Source: an uncultured Lachnospiraceae bacterium (GTDB lineage Bacteria; Bacillota; Clostridia; Lachnospirales; Lachnospiraceae). From it: DNA of 64,000 nucleotides. Shown here piece after piece: positions 9,291 to 18,980 of this stretch. How positions within the stretch are numbered: position 1 is the stretch's first letter; each line of letters begins with the position of its first letter. Under the pieces are notes generated by a model that saw only the letters and a program-made list of their open reading frames with translations, was not told the origin of the DNA and searched no databases. The position numbers were made by a program, and so were the translations under genes. The stretch lies in NCBI GenBank assembly GCA_910578645.1, contig CAJTQI010000001.1, positions 496,001 to 560,000 on the forward strand, written 5' to 3'.

Positions 9291-10862
9291 ATGGTAATTT
9301 ATATGGGGAGATTATGGAAAGCAGTTCCTGTTCTTGTGGCGGTGTCGGTTATGACAATGCCTGTGGAGGCCAAGGAGAATAAAATTGAGCCGGGCGTATA
9401 TGTAAACGACATGGACATGTCAGGTATGACTACGGCGCAGGCCAAGGAAAAAGTCGAGGAATATGTAAATTCTTTTGGTGATACGCAGATTACGCTGAAC
9501 GCGGTAGAAGGAGGTACGGTTATCACGACGGCTTCCGAACTGGGGCTTAAATGGGGTAATGATACGATTTTGGATGAAGCGGCTAATTTAGGCAGGGACG
9601 GCGATATACTCCGGTGCTATAAGGAGTTAGCAGATTTAGAGTATAAAAATAAAGTATATAAAGTAAGCTTTGATTTTGACAAAGAAAAAATCAGGAGTTT
9701 AATTGAGGAGAATGCACAGGAGTATAACCAGGAGGCGGTCAATGCAACGCTGACCAAAACAGAGTCTGGTTTTGAGATTACGGAAGGGCAGTCAGGGGTC
9801 GTGGTTGATACGGCGGCGTCTGCGGACGCGGTATACAATTATCTGACAGGAGAATGGGACGGCTCAAGTTGTGAGATTGATTTGGTGGTGGATGTGGATG
9901 AGCCGGAAGGCAGCGCAGAGGATTTGGCTATGGTTAAAGATGTGCTGGGTACTTTTACGACTAGCTATTCTACGTCCGGCGGCTCCAGGAGCGCCAATGT
10001 GGCGAACGGGTGTAATCTGATTAATGGTACAACTCTGTATCCGGGTGAAGAGTTTTCCTGTTATGAGGCGGTTTCTCCGTTTTCGGAGGCTAACGGTTAC
10101 TACATGGCAGGTTCTTACTTGAACGGACAGGTAGTGGACAGTCTGGGAGGTGGTATATGTCAGGTATCCACAACGTTGTATAATGCGGTTTTGCTTTCCG
10201 AGTTGGAAGTTACGGAGAGATATAACCACTCTATGATTGTTACCTACGTCGACCCTTCCGCGGATGCGGCGATTGCGGAATCCTCAGGCAAAGATTTTAA
10301 GTTTAAGAACAATACGGATTATCCGATTTACATAGAGGGTGTCACAACACCTGATAAACATATTACGTTTACTATCTACGGAGCAGAGACACGGGACAGT
10401 AACCGTGAAGTCATATATGAGAGCGTTGTGCTTGAACGGATTGTGCCGGATACGGAAGTGATTCATGCGGATGCTTCCCAGCCGGTGGGATTTTGCTCGG
10501 TGCAGTCGGCACATGTGGGCTATAAAGCACAGCTATGGAAGGTTGTGCGTGAAAACGGCGTAGAGGTAAGCAGAGAGCAGGTAAACAGCAGTACTTACAT
10601 GAAAGCGCCCAGAAGTGCGACGGTGGGTGTTGCAACAGCGGACGAGGGAGCATACAATGCCATTATGGCGGCGATAGCTACCAACAGTATTGATGAAGTT
10701 AAGGCAGTGGCAGGCGCTTATAAGGCAGCGGCAGATGCGGCGGCCGCACAGGCAGCCCAGGATGCAGCCGCAGCGCAGGCGGCAGCAGATGCAGCGGCTG
10801 CAGGACAGCAGCCTCCGGCAGAGGGAGCGCCGCCCCAGGAAGCAGCGCCGCCGGCACAGTAG
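9291..10862 (+). CDS. VanW-domain secreted protein with peptidoglycan-binding-like repeats
   Basis: From ATG 9291 (ribosome site GGGAGAAAGG) the 523-residue protein has a signal peptide ending near VEA-KEN (residue 25). Repeats of the putative peptidoglycan-binding type follow (about 35-200; note GMTTAQAKEKVEEYV), then a VanW domain (about 220-350; GGGICQVSTTLYNA). After a G5-like segment (about 375-430) it ends in an Ala/Pro/Gln-rich tail from about 475, like a disordered wall spacer. VanW proteins are common in Firmicutes walls; their reaction is not known. No vanA/vanH/vanX-like gene is present, so a role in vancomycin resistance is not supported. Confidence 0.88.
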   Translation: MVIYMGRLWKAVPVLVAVSVMTMPVEAKENKIEPGVYVNDMDMSGMTTAQAKEKVEEYVNSFGDTQITLNAVEGGTVITTASELGLKWGNDTILDEAANLGRDGDILRCYKELADLEYKNKVYKVSFDFDKEKIRSLIEENAQEYNQEAVNATLTKTESGFEITEGQSGVVVDTAASADAVYNYLTGEWDGSSCEIDLVVDVDEPEGSAEDLAMVKDVLGTFTTSYSTSGGSRSANVANGCNLINGTTLYPGEEFSCYEAVSPFSEANGYYMAGSYLNGQVVDSLGGGICQVSTTLYNAVLLSELEVTERYNHSMIVTYVDPSADAAIAESSGKDFKFKNNTDYPIYIEGVTTPDKHITFTIYGAETRDSNREVIYESVVLERIVPDTEVIHADASQPVGFCSVQSAHVGYKAQLWKVVRENGVEVSREQVNSSTYMKAPRSATVGVATADEGAYNAIMAAIATNSIDEVKAVAGAYKAAADAAAAQAAQDAAAAQAAADAAAAGQQPPAEGAPPQEAAPPAQ

Positions 10863-10950
10863 GCTGTGCAGCATTATAATGGCGGTGATGGGAAACTGGT
10901 GCCTGGTGAGAGTATATTGGAATGAGAACATATAGTTAGGCAGCAAAAGT

Positions 10951-11961
10951 ATGAGAACAGGGAAGATATCGGAGAGCGTTTTGAAGCGTTCCGTCTTGAA
11001 AAAAATTAAGGTACATAGAGAAGAAGTAGAAAATGGCGCAGGTGTAGGGACAGACTGCGCCGTTTTATCATTTGGGATGGGCTTTGATACCGTGCTCTCT
11101 ACAACACCTGTCACGGCGCCAATGGAAGAGGTCAGCAGTTATGCAGTGGCCACGGCGTTGAACAATATTGCGGCGGCGGGCGCGGAACCGGTAGGCGTGA
11201 TGCTTGCGTTTTTGCTGCCGGAGGGGACACAGGAGGAATCCTTACAGGTAGCGATGGAGCAGGCGGCAGACATATGCCGTATATGTGGAGTGGAGATTAT
11301 CGGTGGACACACAGAAGTCACGCCGGCTGTCAAAAGCCCTGTGCTCACAGTGACTGGCGTAGGTAAAAGGGATGCGGTACAGGCAGGTATGCTGTGCGGG
11401 ATTAAGCCGGGGCAGGATATTGTAATCAGCAAATGGATTGGGCTTGAAGGAACCGTGCGGCTTGCCAAAGGATGCAGGCAGGAACTGTGTACCAGATATC
11501 CAGTGCGGATGGTGGAAGAAGCGGCAGGATACGATAAGTATTTGTCGGTGATACCGGAGGCCGCCACCGCCATGAAGTCCGGCGTTTGCGGGATGCACGA
11601 TGTTTCCGGGGGAGGTGTTTTTGCCGCCCTGTGGGAAATGGCAGAGAGAGCAGGCGTTGGACTGGAAATTGATTTGAAGAAACTTCCTGTAAAGCAGGCG
11701 ACGATAGAAATCTGTGAGTTTTATGGGCTGAATCCTTATGAACTATCGTCGGGAGGCTGTCTGATTATGACGACGGAGCATGGCGATGCGCTTGCCGCAG
11801 CGCTTATGCGGGAACATATTCCGGCGGTGCTTGTAGGGAAGACGACAGAGGGCAATGAGCGTGTGATTTATAACGAGGATGAGAAACGCTACCTGGATAA
11901 GCCACAGACAGACCAGATTTATAAGAGTAAATTGTTCATAGATGATAGCATGTTTGCATGA
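10951..11961 (+). CDS. AIR-synthase-related (PurM/HypE/ThiL-fold) protein
   Basis: The 336-residue protein has the two-domain PurM-like architecture. The N-terminal dimer domain carries the acidic DCAVL segment, the ALNNIAAAGAEPVGV helix and the IIGGHTEV glycine loop. The C-terminal domain has HDVSGGGV and ELSSGGCLIM. These enzymes bind ATP and phosphorylate or activate carbonyl-type substrates, as in PurM, HypE, ThiL and SelD. No hydrogenase, thiamine or purine genes lie nearby, so the substrate cannot be assigned. It stands 18 bp upstream of an Lrp-type regulator, probably in the same transcript. The ribosome site is weak. Confidence 0.8.
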   Translation: MRTGKISESVLKRSVLKKIKVHREEVENGAGVGTDCAVLSFGMGFDTVLSTTPVTAPMEEVSSYAVATALNNIAAAGAEPVGVMLAFLLPEGTQEESLQVAMEQAADICRICGVEIIGGHTEVTPAVKSPVLTVTGVGKRDAVQAGMLCGIKPGQDIVISKWIGLEGTVRLAKGCRQELCTRYPVRMVEEAAGYDKYLSVIPEAATAMKSGVCGMHDVSGGGVFAALWEMAERAGVGLEIDLKKLPVKQATIEICEFYGLNPYELSSGGCLIMTTEHGDALAAALMREHIPAVLVGKTTEGNERVIYNEDEKRYLDKPQTDQIYKSKLFIDDSMFA

Positions 11962-11979
11962 AAAGAAATGGAGGATATC

Positions 11980-12462
11980 ATGAGAGAGGAATTATTAGCG
12001 ATTGTAGAGAGGAACAGCCGTATTGATTTAAAGGAACTGGCGGTCATATTGGGTGTGGAGGAAGTAGATGTGGTCAATGAACTGGCTGCATTGGAAGCGG
12101 AAGGTATTATCTGTGGATACCATACGATGATTAACTGGGAAAAAACTTCTATCGAGAAAGTGTCTGCGTTAATTGAAGTGCGCGTGACACCTCAACGCGG
12201 ACAGGGATTTGACAATATCGCGGAGAGGATATACAAGTATCCGGAAGTTACTTCCGTATATTTGATTTCCGGCGGTTATGATTTATTGGTCAGCCTGGAA
12301 GGCAAGTCCCTGAAAGAGATATCCGGTTTTGTATCCGATAAGCTATCGACTTTGGATTCGGTCTTGAGCACGGCGACCCATTTTATCCTGAAAAAGTATA
12401 AAGACCACGGAACAACTTTGGCTAAGAAATATGTAGATACAAGAGAGAAGGTGACACCGTGA
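11980..12462 (+). CDS. Lrp/AsnC-family regulator
   Basis: The 160-residue protein has a winged helix-turn-helix (residues 1-50; IDLKELAVILGVEE) and a C-terminal RAM/AsnC ligand domain (about 65-145; VTSVYLISGGYDLLVSLEG). Such proteins sense amino acids and form octamers on DNA. ATG 11980 lies 5 bases after GGAGG, which makes it better than the in-frame ATG at 11968. Its stop overlaps the GTG start of the aminotransferase gene by four bases. The two proteins are therefore translationally coupled, and the regulator may sense the substrate or product of that enzyme. Confidence 0.88.
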   Translation: MREELLAIVERNSRIDLKELAVILGVEEVDVVNELAALEAEGIICGYHTMINWEKTSIEKVSALIEVRVTPQRGQGFDNIAERIYKYPEVTSVYLISGGYDLLVSLEGKSLKEISGFVSDKLSTLDSVLSTATHFILKKYKDHGTTLAKKYVDTREKVTP

Positions 12463-13634
12463 AAAACTTATTATCAGAAAAAACAGTAGCTTTAAAACCC
12501 TCCGGTATCCGGAAGTTTTTTGATATTGTAAGTGAGATGGATGATGCCATTTCTTTGGGCGTGGGCGAGCCGGATTTCGATACGCCGTGGCATATCCGGG
12601 ATGAAGGTATTTATTCCCTGGAGAAAGGCCGTACATTCTATACCTCCAATGCAGGGTTAAAAGAGCTGAAAGAAGAAATCTGTTACTATACAAAGAGAAA
12701 ACAAGGTGTTACATATAATCCGGTAAATGAAGTGCTAGTCACGGTGGGTGGTTCCGAGGCCATCGATATCGGCCTTCGGGCAGTAATCAATCCGGGGGAC
12801 GAAGTGCTGATTCCGCAGCCCAGTTTCGTGTCCTATGAACCTTGTGCGATTATGGCAGGCGGGGTGCCGGTTATTATTGAGCTGAAAGCAGAGAATGAGT
12901 TTCGTTTAACGGCACAGGAATTGGAAGAGGCCATCACGGATAAAACCAAGATACTTGTACTTCCATTCCCCAATAATCCTACCGGGGCAATTATGGAGCG
13001 CAGCGATTTGGAAGCCATTGCGGAAGTTATCAGGAAACATGACATACTCGTCATGTCGGATGAGATTTATGCCGAGCTGACTTACAAAGAAAAGCATGTA
13101 TCCATTATTGAGATTGAAGGAATGCGTGAGAGAACCATTTTGATTAATGGTTTTTCTAAAGCTTTTGCAATGACCGGGTGGAGGCTGGGTTATGCCTGTG
13201 GCCCCAAGGAGATTATTGAGCAAATGCTTAAGCTGCATCAGTTTGCGATTATGTGTGCACCCACCACAAGCCAGTATGCAGCAGTGGAAGCGTTGCGCAA
13301 CGGGGATGAAGACGTGACGCAGATGCGCATGGCGTACAATCAGAGAAGACGCTATTTGATGCACGCCTTCCAGAAGATGGGATTGGAGTGCTTCGAGCCT
13401 TTTGGGGCGTTCTATGTGTTCCCATGCATTAAGGAATTTGGAATGACCAGTGAGGAATTTGCCAGCAGGTTCCTGGTGGAAGAGAAAGTAGCCGTGGTGC
13501 CAGGAACTGCATTCGGGGATTGTGGGGAAGGATACCTGAGGATATCTTATGCGTATTCCCTGGATAATCTGAAACTGGCAATCGGAAAACTGGCAAGTTT
13601 TGTGGAGAAACTGCGCCGGGAGAAGCAGAAGTAA
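12459..13634 (+). CDS. Class I/II PLP-dependent aminotransferase
   Basis: The 391-residue protein is a fold-type I aminotransferase. It shows the N-terminal GEPDFDTP motif, the PNNPTGA turn that contacts PLP, and the Schiff-base lysine K234 in NGFSKAFAMTGWRLGY. A conserved Arg for the substrate carboxylate lies in YLRISYA. It most probably transfers an amino group from an amino acid such as aspartate, alanine or an aromatic one; the exact substrate cannot be read from sequence. The GTG start overlaps the Lrp gene stop (GTGA), with GAGAGAAGG upstream. A 15-bp inverted repeat follows the stop. Confidence 0.9.
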   Translation: MKNLLSEKTVALKPSGIRKFFDIVSEMDDAISLGVGEPDFDTPWHIRDEGIYSLEKGRTFYTSNAGLKELKEEICYYTKRKQGVTYNPVNEVLVTVGGSEAIDIGLRAVINPGDEVLIPQPSFVSYEPCAIMAGGVPVIIELKAENEFRLTAQELEEAITDKTKILVLPFPNNPTGAIMERSDLEAIAEVIRKHDILVMSDEIYAELTYKEKHVSIIEIEGMRERTILINGFSKAFAMTGWRLGYACGPKEIIEQMLKLHQFAIMCAPTTSQYAAVEALRNGDEDVTQMRMAYNQRRRYLMHAFQKMGLECFEPFGAFYVFPCIKEFGMTSEEFASRFLVEEKVAVVPGTAFGDCGEGYLRISYAYSLDNLKLAIGKLASFVEKLRREKQK

Positions 13635-13646
13635 GTTAATCTTGAC

Positions 13647-13690
13647 GTGCCGGATATTATGTAATTACGACAACTCATAATATCCGGCAC
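13647..13690. repeat. Perfect 15-bp inverted repeat after the aminotransferase gene
   Basis: Arms 13647-13661 and 13676-13690 are perfect complements around a 14-base loop. No T tract follows, so it is a weak candidate for a classical terminator. It may protect the 3' end of the message or act as a protein-binding site. Confidence 0.6.
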
Positions 13691-13757
13691 TGTGTGTTGA
13701 GAAAGATAAACAAGATGATATCAGAGTGTATATTTTTGGTTTGAGGAGGGACATCAC

Positions 13758-14249
13758 ATGCACATTATACTTCATCAGCCGGAAATTCCGGCGAATACGG
13801 GAAATATAGGGCGCACTTGTGTTGCCACGGGGACAAGCCTTCATCTGATTGAACCACTGGGATTTAGGCTGGATGAGAAATCGGTTAAGCGTGCCGGGAT
13901 GGATTATTGGGAACACTTGGATGTGGAAAGATATATCAATTATCAGGAGTTTTGTAAGAAACATCCGGGCGTTAAGGTCTGGATGGCGACTACTAAGGCA
14001 AAGCGTATTTACACAGAGGTGTCTTTTTCACCTGACGATTATATTATGTTCGGCAGGGAAAGCGGCGGCATCCCGGAAGAAATTTTAGTGGAAAATGAAG
14101 AAACCTGCATCCGCATTCCTATGATGGAGCAGATTCGCTCCCTGAACTTGTCTAATTCCGTGGCCATTGTACTGTATGAGGCACTCAGACAAAACAGCTT
14201 TAGGGATATGCAGACGGAGGGGGCGCTGCATCGGCTGCGGTGGGGATAA
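13758..14249 (+). CDS. trmL: tRNA (cytidine/uridine-34 2'-O)-methyltransferase
   Basis: This 163-residue SPOUT methyltransferase uses SAM to methylate the ribose of the wobble base in tRNA-Leu. The diagnostic pieces are the N-terminal HQPEIPANTGNIGRTC, the middle FGRESGGIPEE, and the knot region IPMMEQIRSLNLSNSVAIVLYEALRQ. The length is typical of the family. The ribosome site GAGGAGGG precedes the ATG. Its stop lies one base from the stop of the convergent histidine kinase gene, so no separate terminator fits between them. Confidence 0.95.
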   Translation: MHIILHQPEIPANTGNIGRTCVATGTSLHLIEPLGFRLDEKSVKRAGMDYWEHLDVERYINYQEFCKKHPGVKVWMATTKAKRIYTEVSFSPDDYIMFGRESGGIPEEILVENEETCIRIPMMEQIRSLNLSNSVAIVLYEALRQNSFRDMQTEGALHRLRWG

Positions 14250-14250
14250 A

Positions 14251-15675
14251 TCAGTCTTCATCTTCGTATCTGGACTTTGGAAGCGAGAAGATAAATTCTG
14301 TTCCCACTCCTTCGGTACTGATAACGTTGATGTTTTCTCCGTGGGAGCGGATAATTTCTTTGGTGATGGACAGCCCTAAACCTGTTCCTTTCTTGTCCTT
14401 GCCACGTGATAAGTCGGACTTGTAAAAGCGGTTCCAGATAAGCTTCAGGTCATCTTTGGGGATGCCGATACCGGAGTCTTTCACACTGACAAATATTTTA
14501 TTATGCTTTTCTGAAGTTTCCAGTTTGATGATGGAATCGTGGTGGCTGAATTTGATTGCATTATCTAACAGGTTGTAGAGTACCTGTTGAATCTTGTCTA
14601 TGTCCGCGAGCACATACATCTCATCTCCGGTCAGCACAAGCTCTATAGCAATTGTCTTGGAACGGCATGTTCCTTCGAAAGTAGCCGCCACGTTGCGGAT
14701 GGTCTGATTGATATCGAAATCTGTCTTATTAAGCATAATTCCTTTTGTATTCAGATTATTAAGAGTGAGCAGGCTGTTGGTCAGTTTGCTCAGCCGTTCG
14801 GTTTCATTCAAGAGGATGGTAAGATATTTCTCGTACATCTCGGGCGGAATCGTGCCATCCATCATGGCTTCCAGATATCCCTTGATGGAAGTCAGGGGAG
14901 AACGGAAATCGTGGGAGACATTGGCTACGAATTTCTTCTGGTCATCTTCCGAGCGGGCGATTTCACTGGCCATATAAGATAAGGTGGCGGCCAGGTAGCC
15001 AATCTCGTCCTCGCTCTCCACACTAAATTCATAATGCATGTTGCCGCTGGCATACTGTTCTGTTGCCTCGGTGATTTTGCGCAGGGGGATATAGACAATC
15101 TCCGTGAAGAAAATCAGGATGATTAGTGACAACAGAAACAAAATAATAAGCATGACATAAGAGATGTTGAGCAGCTTGTTTGCCTCAATCTGGATACTGT
15201 TCATGGAGTAATGAATGACGACATAACCTTTGACTTTATATTCTGACGTGATTGGGGCGAACACACTCAGCATGTTTTCTTCAAAAGTATGGAAAAAGTC
15301 GCCGATGGTGTAATAAGACCCCTCTGTGACAGTGGGGTCAAAATTTTCTATGACAATTTCATTTTCCAAATCCAGCGGAGCCGAGGAATCCAAAATCATG
15401 CGCCCGGAAGGATTGATAATCCACAGGGTAGCATTGAGGTAAGTGTCCAGGGCGTCCAACTGTAATTTAACCGTTTCCAGTGAAACTTCATTATCATACA
15501 GGTCAGATGCGTAAGTGTTGGCAATCAAAGTGGCTTCCCGGTAGAGAGCATCCGCACGTTCTTTTTTGAGATGGTCGATAGTCATATTGGATACGAAAGT
15601 AGCTACCACCACGAAACCGAACAGACCAAAAATGATATATGCAAGTATTAATTTGAGGTACAGCGTTTTTCTCAT
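14251..15675 (-). CDS. Sensor histidine kinase with HAMP domain
   Basis: The 474-residue kinase has a transmembrane helix (about 8-30), an extracellular sensor (about 31-165), a second helix (about 166-192) and a HAMP linker. HisKA follows with His255 (NVSHDFRSPLTS), then HATPase with N (NLLDNAIKF), G1 (DSGIGIP) and G2 (GTGLGLSI) boxes. It is the partner of the OmpR-type regulator whose stop lies 23 bp upstream on the same strand. The ligand is unknown. The domain plan resembles PhoR/YycG-type kinases of Gram-positive bacteria. Confidence 0.92.
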   Translation of the reverse strand: MRKTLYLKLILAYIIFGLFGFVVVATFVSNMTIDHLKKERADALYREATLIANTYASDLYDNEVSLETVKLQLDALDTYLNATLWIINPSGRMILDSSAPLDLENEIVIENFDPTVTEGSYYTIGDFFHTFEENMLSVFAPITSEYKVKGYVVIHYSMNSIQIEANKLLNISYVMLIILFLLSLIILIFFTEIVYIPLRKITEATEQYASGNMHYEFSVESEDEIGYLAATLSYMASEIARSEDDQKKFVANVSHDFRSPLTSIKGYLEAMMDGTIPPEMYEKYLTILLNETERLSKLTNSLLTLNNLNTKGIMLNKTDFDINQTIRNVAATFEGTCRSKTIAIELVLTGDEMYVLADIDKIQQVLYNLLDNAIKFSHHDSIIKLETSEKHNKIFVSVKDSGIGIPKDDLKLIWNRFYKSDLSRGKDKKGTGLGLSITKEIIRSHGENINVISTEGVGTEFIFSLPKSRYEDED

Positions 15676-15698
15676 GATACATCCTGTGCTTTCCGATA

Positions 15699-16397
15699 TT
15701 ATCTGGATTCAAATTTATAACCCACGCCCCATGTGGTGACAATGCCCCACTTTTCGTGGTCTTTTATTTTTTCACGCAGACGCTTGATGTGCACATCCAC
15801 GGTACGCGTGTCGCCGAAATACCCATAACCCCATATCTGGTCTAAGAGCTGTTCTCTTGTGAAGACCTGGTTTGGAGACGAGGCGAGGAAATAGAGCAAT
15901 TCCAGTTCCTTAGGCGGCATTTCAATGGGCTTGCCCATGTAGATGACAGAATAGTTTGTCTGGTTGATGATGAGGTCCGGATACTCCACGCTTTTGATAT
16001 CGGATACTTTAGGCTCGATGACGGCCGGCTTGTAACGGCGTAGGACTGCCTTAACCCGCGCTACCAATTCCTTGGAGTCAAAGGGTTTCTCTATATAATC
16101 GTCGGCGCCAAGCTCCAGTCCAAGTACCTTGTCAAAGACCTCTCCTTTGGCGGAGAGCATGATAATAGGCAGAGTCGATTTGGAGCGGATTTCGCGGCAT
16201 ACCTGGTAGCCGTCGATGCCAGGAAGCATCAGGTCGAGCAGCATTAGGTTTGGCCCGAAACTGTCTGCCGCGGTCAATGCAGATTCCCCGTCGTTGACAA
16301 TCATTGTCTCGAAACACTCTTTGGTGAGATAAAGGGAAATCAGCTCTGCAATATTGTTATCATCATCCACGATTAAAATTTTCTGTTTGTTTACCAT
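15699..16397 (-). CDS. OmpR/PhoB-family response regulator
   Basis: The 232-residue protein has a receiver domain (about 4-118; acidic pair in VDDD, acceptor Asp55 in LLDLMLPGIDG, Lys in IEKPF) and a winged-helix DNA-binding domain (about 135-230; DVHIKRLREKI). It is encoded directly before its kinase on the minus strand. The start at 16397 is chosen because GAGGAAAAC sits just before it; the in-frame ATG twelve bases upstream overlaps this ribosome site. The regulon is unknown. Confidence 0.93.
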   Translation of the reverse strand: MVNKQKILIVDDDNNIAELISLYLTKECFETMIVNDGESALTAADSFGPNLMLLDLMLPGIDGYQVCREIRSKSTLPIIMLSAKGEVFDKVLGLELGADDYIEKPFDSKELVARVKAVLRRYKPAVIEPKVSDIKSVEYPDLIINQTNYSVIYMGKPIEMPPKELELLYFLASSPNQVFTREQLLDQIWGYGYFGDTRTVDVHIKRLREKIKDHEKWGIVTTWGVGYKFESR

Positions 16398-16436
16398 AGT
16401 TTTCCTCATTTCTGCGTTGCTTCGTGCTACATCATT

Positions 16437-18812
16437 CTATTCTTTAAATACTGCAATCGTGACGCCTGCGTCGCCCTCTCCAAATTCACCTAATCGGTAA
16501 CTCTTTACGACCCGGTTTTTGCGCAGATAATTATGCACTGCATTGCGCAGCGCCCCAGTGCCTTTACCGTGTACAATACGGACATTTGGCAGGTGTGCCA
16601 GATAGGCGTCGTCCAGGTATTTGTCCAAGGCGGACAGAGCCTCGTCTACTGTCTTACCTAACAGGTTAATCTCGGTGGAGACGGAATAGGACTTGGACAT
16701 CTTAAGTTTTCCGGAGGAGGAGCGCTGCAATTTGTTCGTATTGACCGTTTCCTCCTGTATCAGGACGATATCCTCCAAGGATACCTGTGAACGGATGATG
16801 CCGCATTGGACGAAAAGTTTGCCATTTCGGTCAGGCAGGGAGCTTACCGTACCTTTCAGTCCCATGGAAACAATTTTGACACTGTCTCCAAGCCTAAGTT
16901 GGTTCGGCTTCAATACTTTATGGGTAGGTTTGTCATTTTTCAGCGCGAGTTTTTCATTTTTCTCGGAAATTTTATCACGCACTTTTTGGCGTGATTTTTC
17001 TAGTTCTTTCATAGAAGAACCGGAGCCTGCCTTCTGGAATGTGCGGATGGTTTCGTCTGCAATTTCCTTGGCGTTTTGCAGGATTTCCCGGGCTTCCTCG
17101 TTGGCTTCGCGCAGAATGCGGGCCTTGGATTGTTCAATTTTCTCCTGCTTGGCTTCTAAGCGCTGTTTTAGAGTCTCTATCTCTTTCTTATAAGATTCGA
17201 TTTGCGCCTGTTCCTTCTCCACGGTCAGACGGCTGTTCTCCAGGTCGGAGAGCAGGTCTTCAAAACTTTCCTTGTCTTCCGTAATATGCCGTTTCGCATC
17301 CTCGATGATGTGGTCTGGCAGCCCCAGTTTGGAAGAGATGGCAAATGCATTGCTCTTACCGGGAATACCGATGAGCAAGCGGTAAGTAGGCCGTAAGGTT
17401 TCTACACTAAACTCACAACTTGCATTTTCCACAAAATCGGTGGACAGAGCATAGACTTTCAATTCGCTGTAATGAGTGGTGGCCATGGTACGTATGCCTC
17501 GTCCATGGAGGTGGTCAAGCACTGCGATAGCAAGGGCGGCGCCCTCTGTGGGGTCAGTACCCGCGCCCAATTCGTCGAAAAGGCAGAGAGAGTCGGCATC
17601 CGCTGTCTGCAGGATAGATACGATATTTGTCATATGGGAGGAAAAAGTACTGAGGCTTTGCTCAATGCTTTGTTCATCGCCGATATCTGCATATACTTCA
17701 TTAAAAATGGACAACTCGGAACGGTCAAGAGCCGGAATATGGAGCCCCGCCTGACCCATGAGCGTCAAAAGACCGACCGTTTTAAGAGAGACGGTTTTAC
17801 CGCCTGTGTTAGGACCTGTGATGACTAAAAGGTCGAAATCTTCTCCAAGCCGTATATCGATGGGGACGACTTTCTTCTTGTCCAGAAGAGGGTGGCGTCC
17901 CTGGCGGATGCGAATGCGGCGTTCCGTATTAAAAACCGGCAGGGAGGCATTTTGTTCCATGGCCAGGGAGGCTTTGGCAAAAACAAAGTCAAGCATTGTC
18001 ATTGCTTTCTGGTCGTTTGCCAGAACTTGTGTGTATGCACCTGCCTGTGCGCTTAAGTTGGCGAGAATAACCCCGATTTCTTCCTGTTCTTTGATTTCCA
18101 GTTCCCTAAGTTCATTGTTCAGACTGACTACGGCAGCCGGCTCGATAAAAAAGGTGGAACCTGTGGAAGACTGGTCATGTACCATTCCCGGAACCTGCCC
18201 TTTATATTCGGACTTGACAGGGATGCAGTAGCGGTTATTGCGCATGGTCACTACGGCATCCTGTAAATAGGTACGGCTGGAGCCATTAATCATGGATGCG
18301 AGCTGGGAATGGATTCTGTCGTTGGTGATTGCCATGCGGCGCCTGATTTGTTTCAGCGCAGGACTGGCATCATCGGCAATTTCTTCTTCTGACAGGATGC
18401 ATCTGCGAATTTCATTTGACAGCGGAGTCAAAGGCTCTAATTCTTCAAAATAATGGTCTAAAGAGTCTGCTGGCGCATCTTCCCTGTCTTTTCTGCCATA
18501 AGCCTTGATGCGGGCGGTGTTTTCCAGGAAAGAGGCGATGCGCAAAAGCTCAGCAATGGAAAGAACACTGCCCACTTCCAGGGATTTGATACAAAAGCCA
18601 AGGTTCTTATTGCCGCCAAAAGAAGTGGAGCCCTTGCGGAACAAATGTCCGAGAGCGTCGGCGGTTTCGGCCTGTGCTTTGGTAATATGCTCTAAGTCTG
18701 TCATAGGGGTGAGGGAGGAAGCCATTTTTTTACCTTGTTCTGAAGAGGCTTTGTCCGTCAGCAGCCCGATGATTTTATTATATTCTAAAACATGCAATAC
18801 TTTACTGTTCAT
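16437..18812 (-). CDS. mutS2: Endonuclease MutS2
   Basis: The 791-residue protein has the MutS-type clamp and lever helices. An ABC-type ATPase with Walker A GPNTGGKT at residues 333-340 and Walker B LFDELGAGTD follows, then a long coiled coil (about 515-625) and a C-terminal Smr domain with VRIVHGKGTG. MutS2 lacks the mismatch-recognition domain of MutS; it has been linked to suppression of recombination and to rescue of collided ribosomes. The Smr domain supplies the nuclease activity. The start follows AGGGGAT. The gene lies 39 bp downstream of the response regulator start, on the same strand. Confidence 0.96.
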   Translation of the reverse strand: MNSKVLHVLEYNKIIGLLTDKASSEQGKKMASSLTPMTDLEHITKAQAETADALGHLFRKGSTSFGGNKNLGFCIKSLEVGSVLSIAELLRIASFLENTARIKAYGRKDREDAPADSLDHYFEELEPLTPLSNEIRRCILSEEEIADDASPALKQIRRRMAITNDRIHSQLASMINGSSRTYLQDAVVTMRNNRYCIPVKSEYKGQVPGMVHDQSSTGSTFFIEPAAVVSLNNELRELEIKEQEEIGVILANLSAQAGAYTQVLANDQKAMTMLDFVFAKASLAMEQNASLPVFNTERRIRIRQGRHPLLDKKKVVPIDIRLGEDFDLLVITGPNTGGKTVSLKTVGLLTLMGQAGLHIPALDRSELSIFNEVYADIGDEQSIEQSLSTFSSHMTNIVSILQTADADSLCLFDELGAGTDPTEGAALAIAVLDHLHGRGIRTMATTHYSELKVYALSTDFVENASCEFSVETLRPTYRLLIGIPGKSNAFAISSKLGLPDHIIEDAKRHITEDKESFEDLLSDLENSRLTVEKEQAQIESYKKEIETLKQRLEAKQEKIEQSKARILREANEEAREILQNAKEIADETIRTFQKAGSGSSMKELEKSRQKVRDKISEKNEKLALKNDKPTHKVLKPNQLRLGDSVKIVSMGLKGTVSSLPDRNGKLFVQCGIIRSQVSLEDIVLIQEETVNTNKLQRSSSGKLKMSKSYSVSTEINLLGKTVDEALSALDKYLDDAYLAHLPNVRIVHGKGTGALRNAVHNYLRKNRVVKSYRLGEFGEGDAGVTIAVFKE

Positions 18813-18980
18813 AGTAAATCCCCTATCGTTAAAAAATTGGGTGTTTTGTTACAAAAAATCATTTTTTTGTTATTCACTATAGCATTCTAACACAAAACAG
18901 GAAGAATTACTATACAAGGGAATAGAAAGAAGATATACTAATGTCATGGAAGAATATAAAATAGGAAGGCTGTATATTAT

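Noticed and set aside
9291..10862. VanW domain as a sign of vancomycin resistance
   Set aside because: No vanA/B, vanH, vanX or vanRS-type set is present, and VanW-domain proteins are common in Firmicutes without resistance.
10533..11114. Minus-strand open frame of 193 codons opposite the VanW tail
   Set aside because: It lies antisense to the Ala/Gln-rich tail and the start of the next gene; composition follows from the repeats, and there is no ribosome site.
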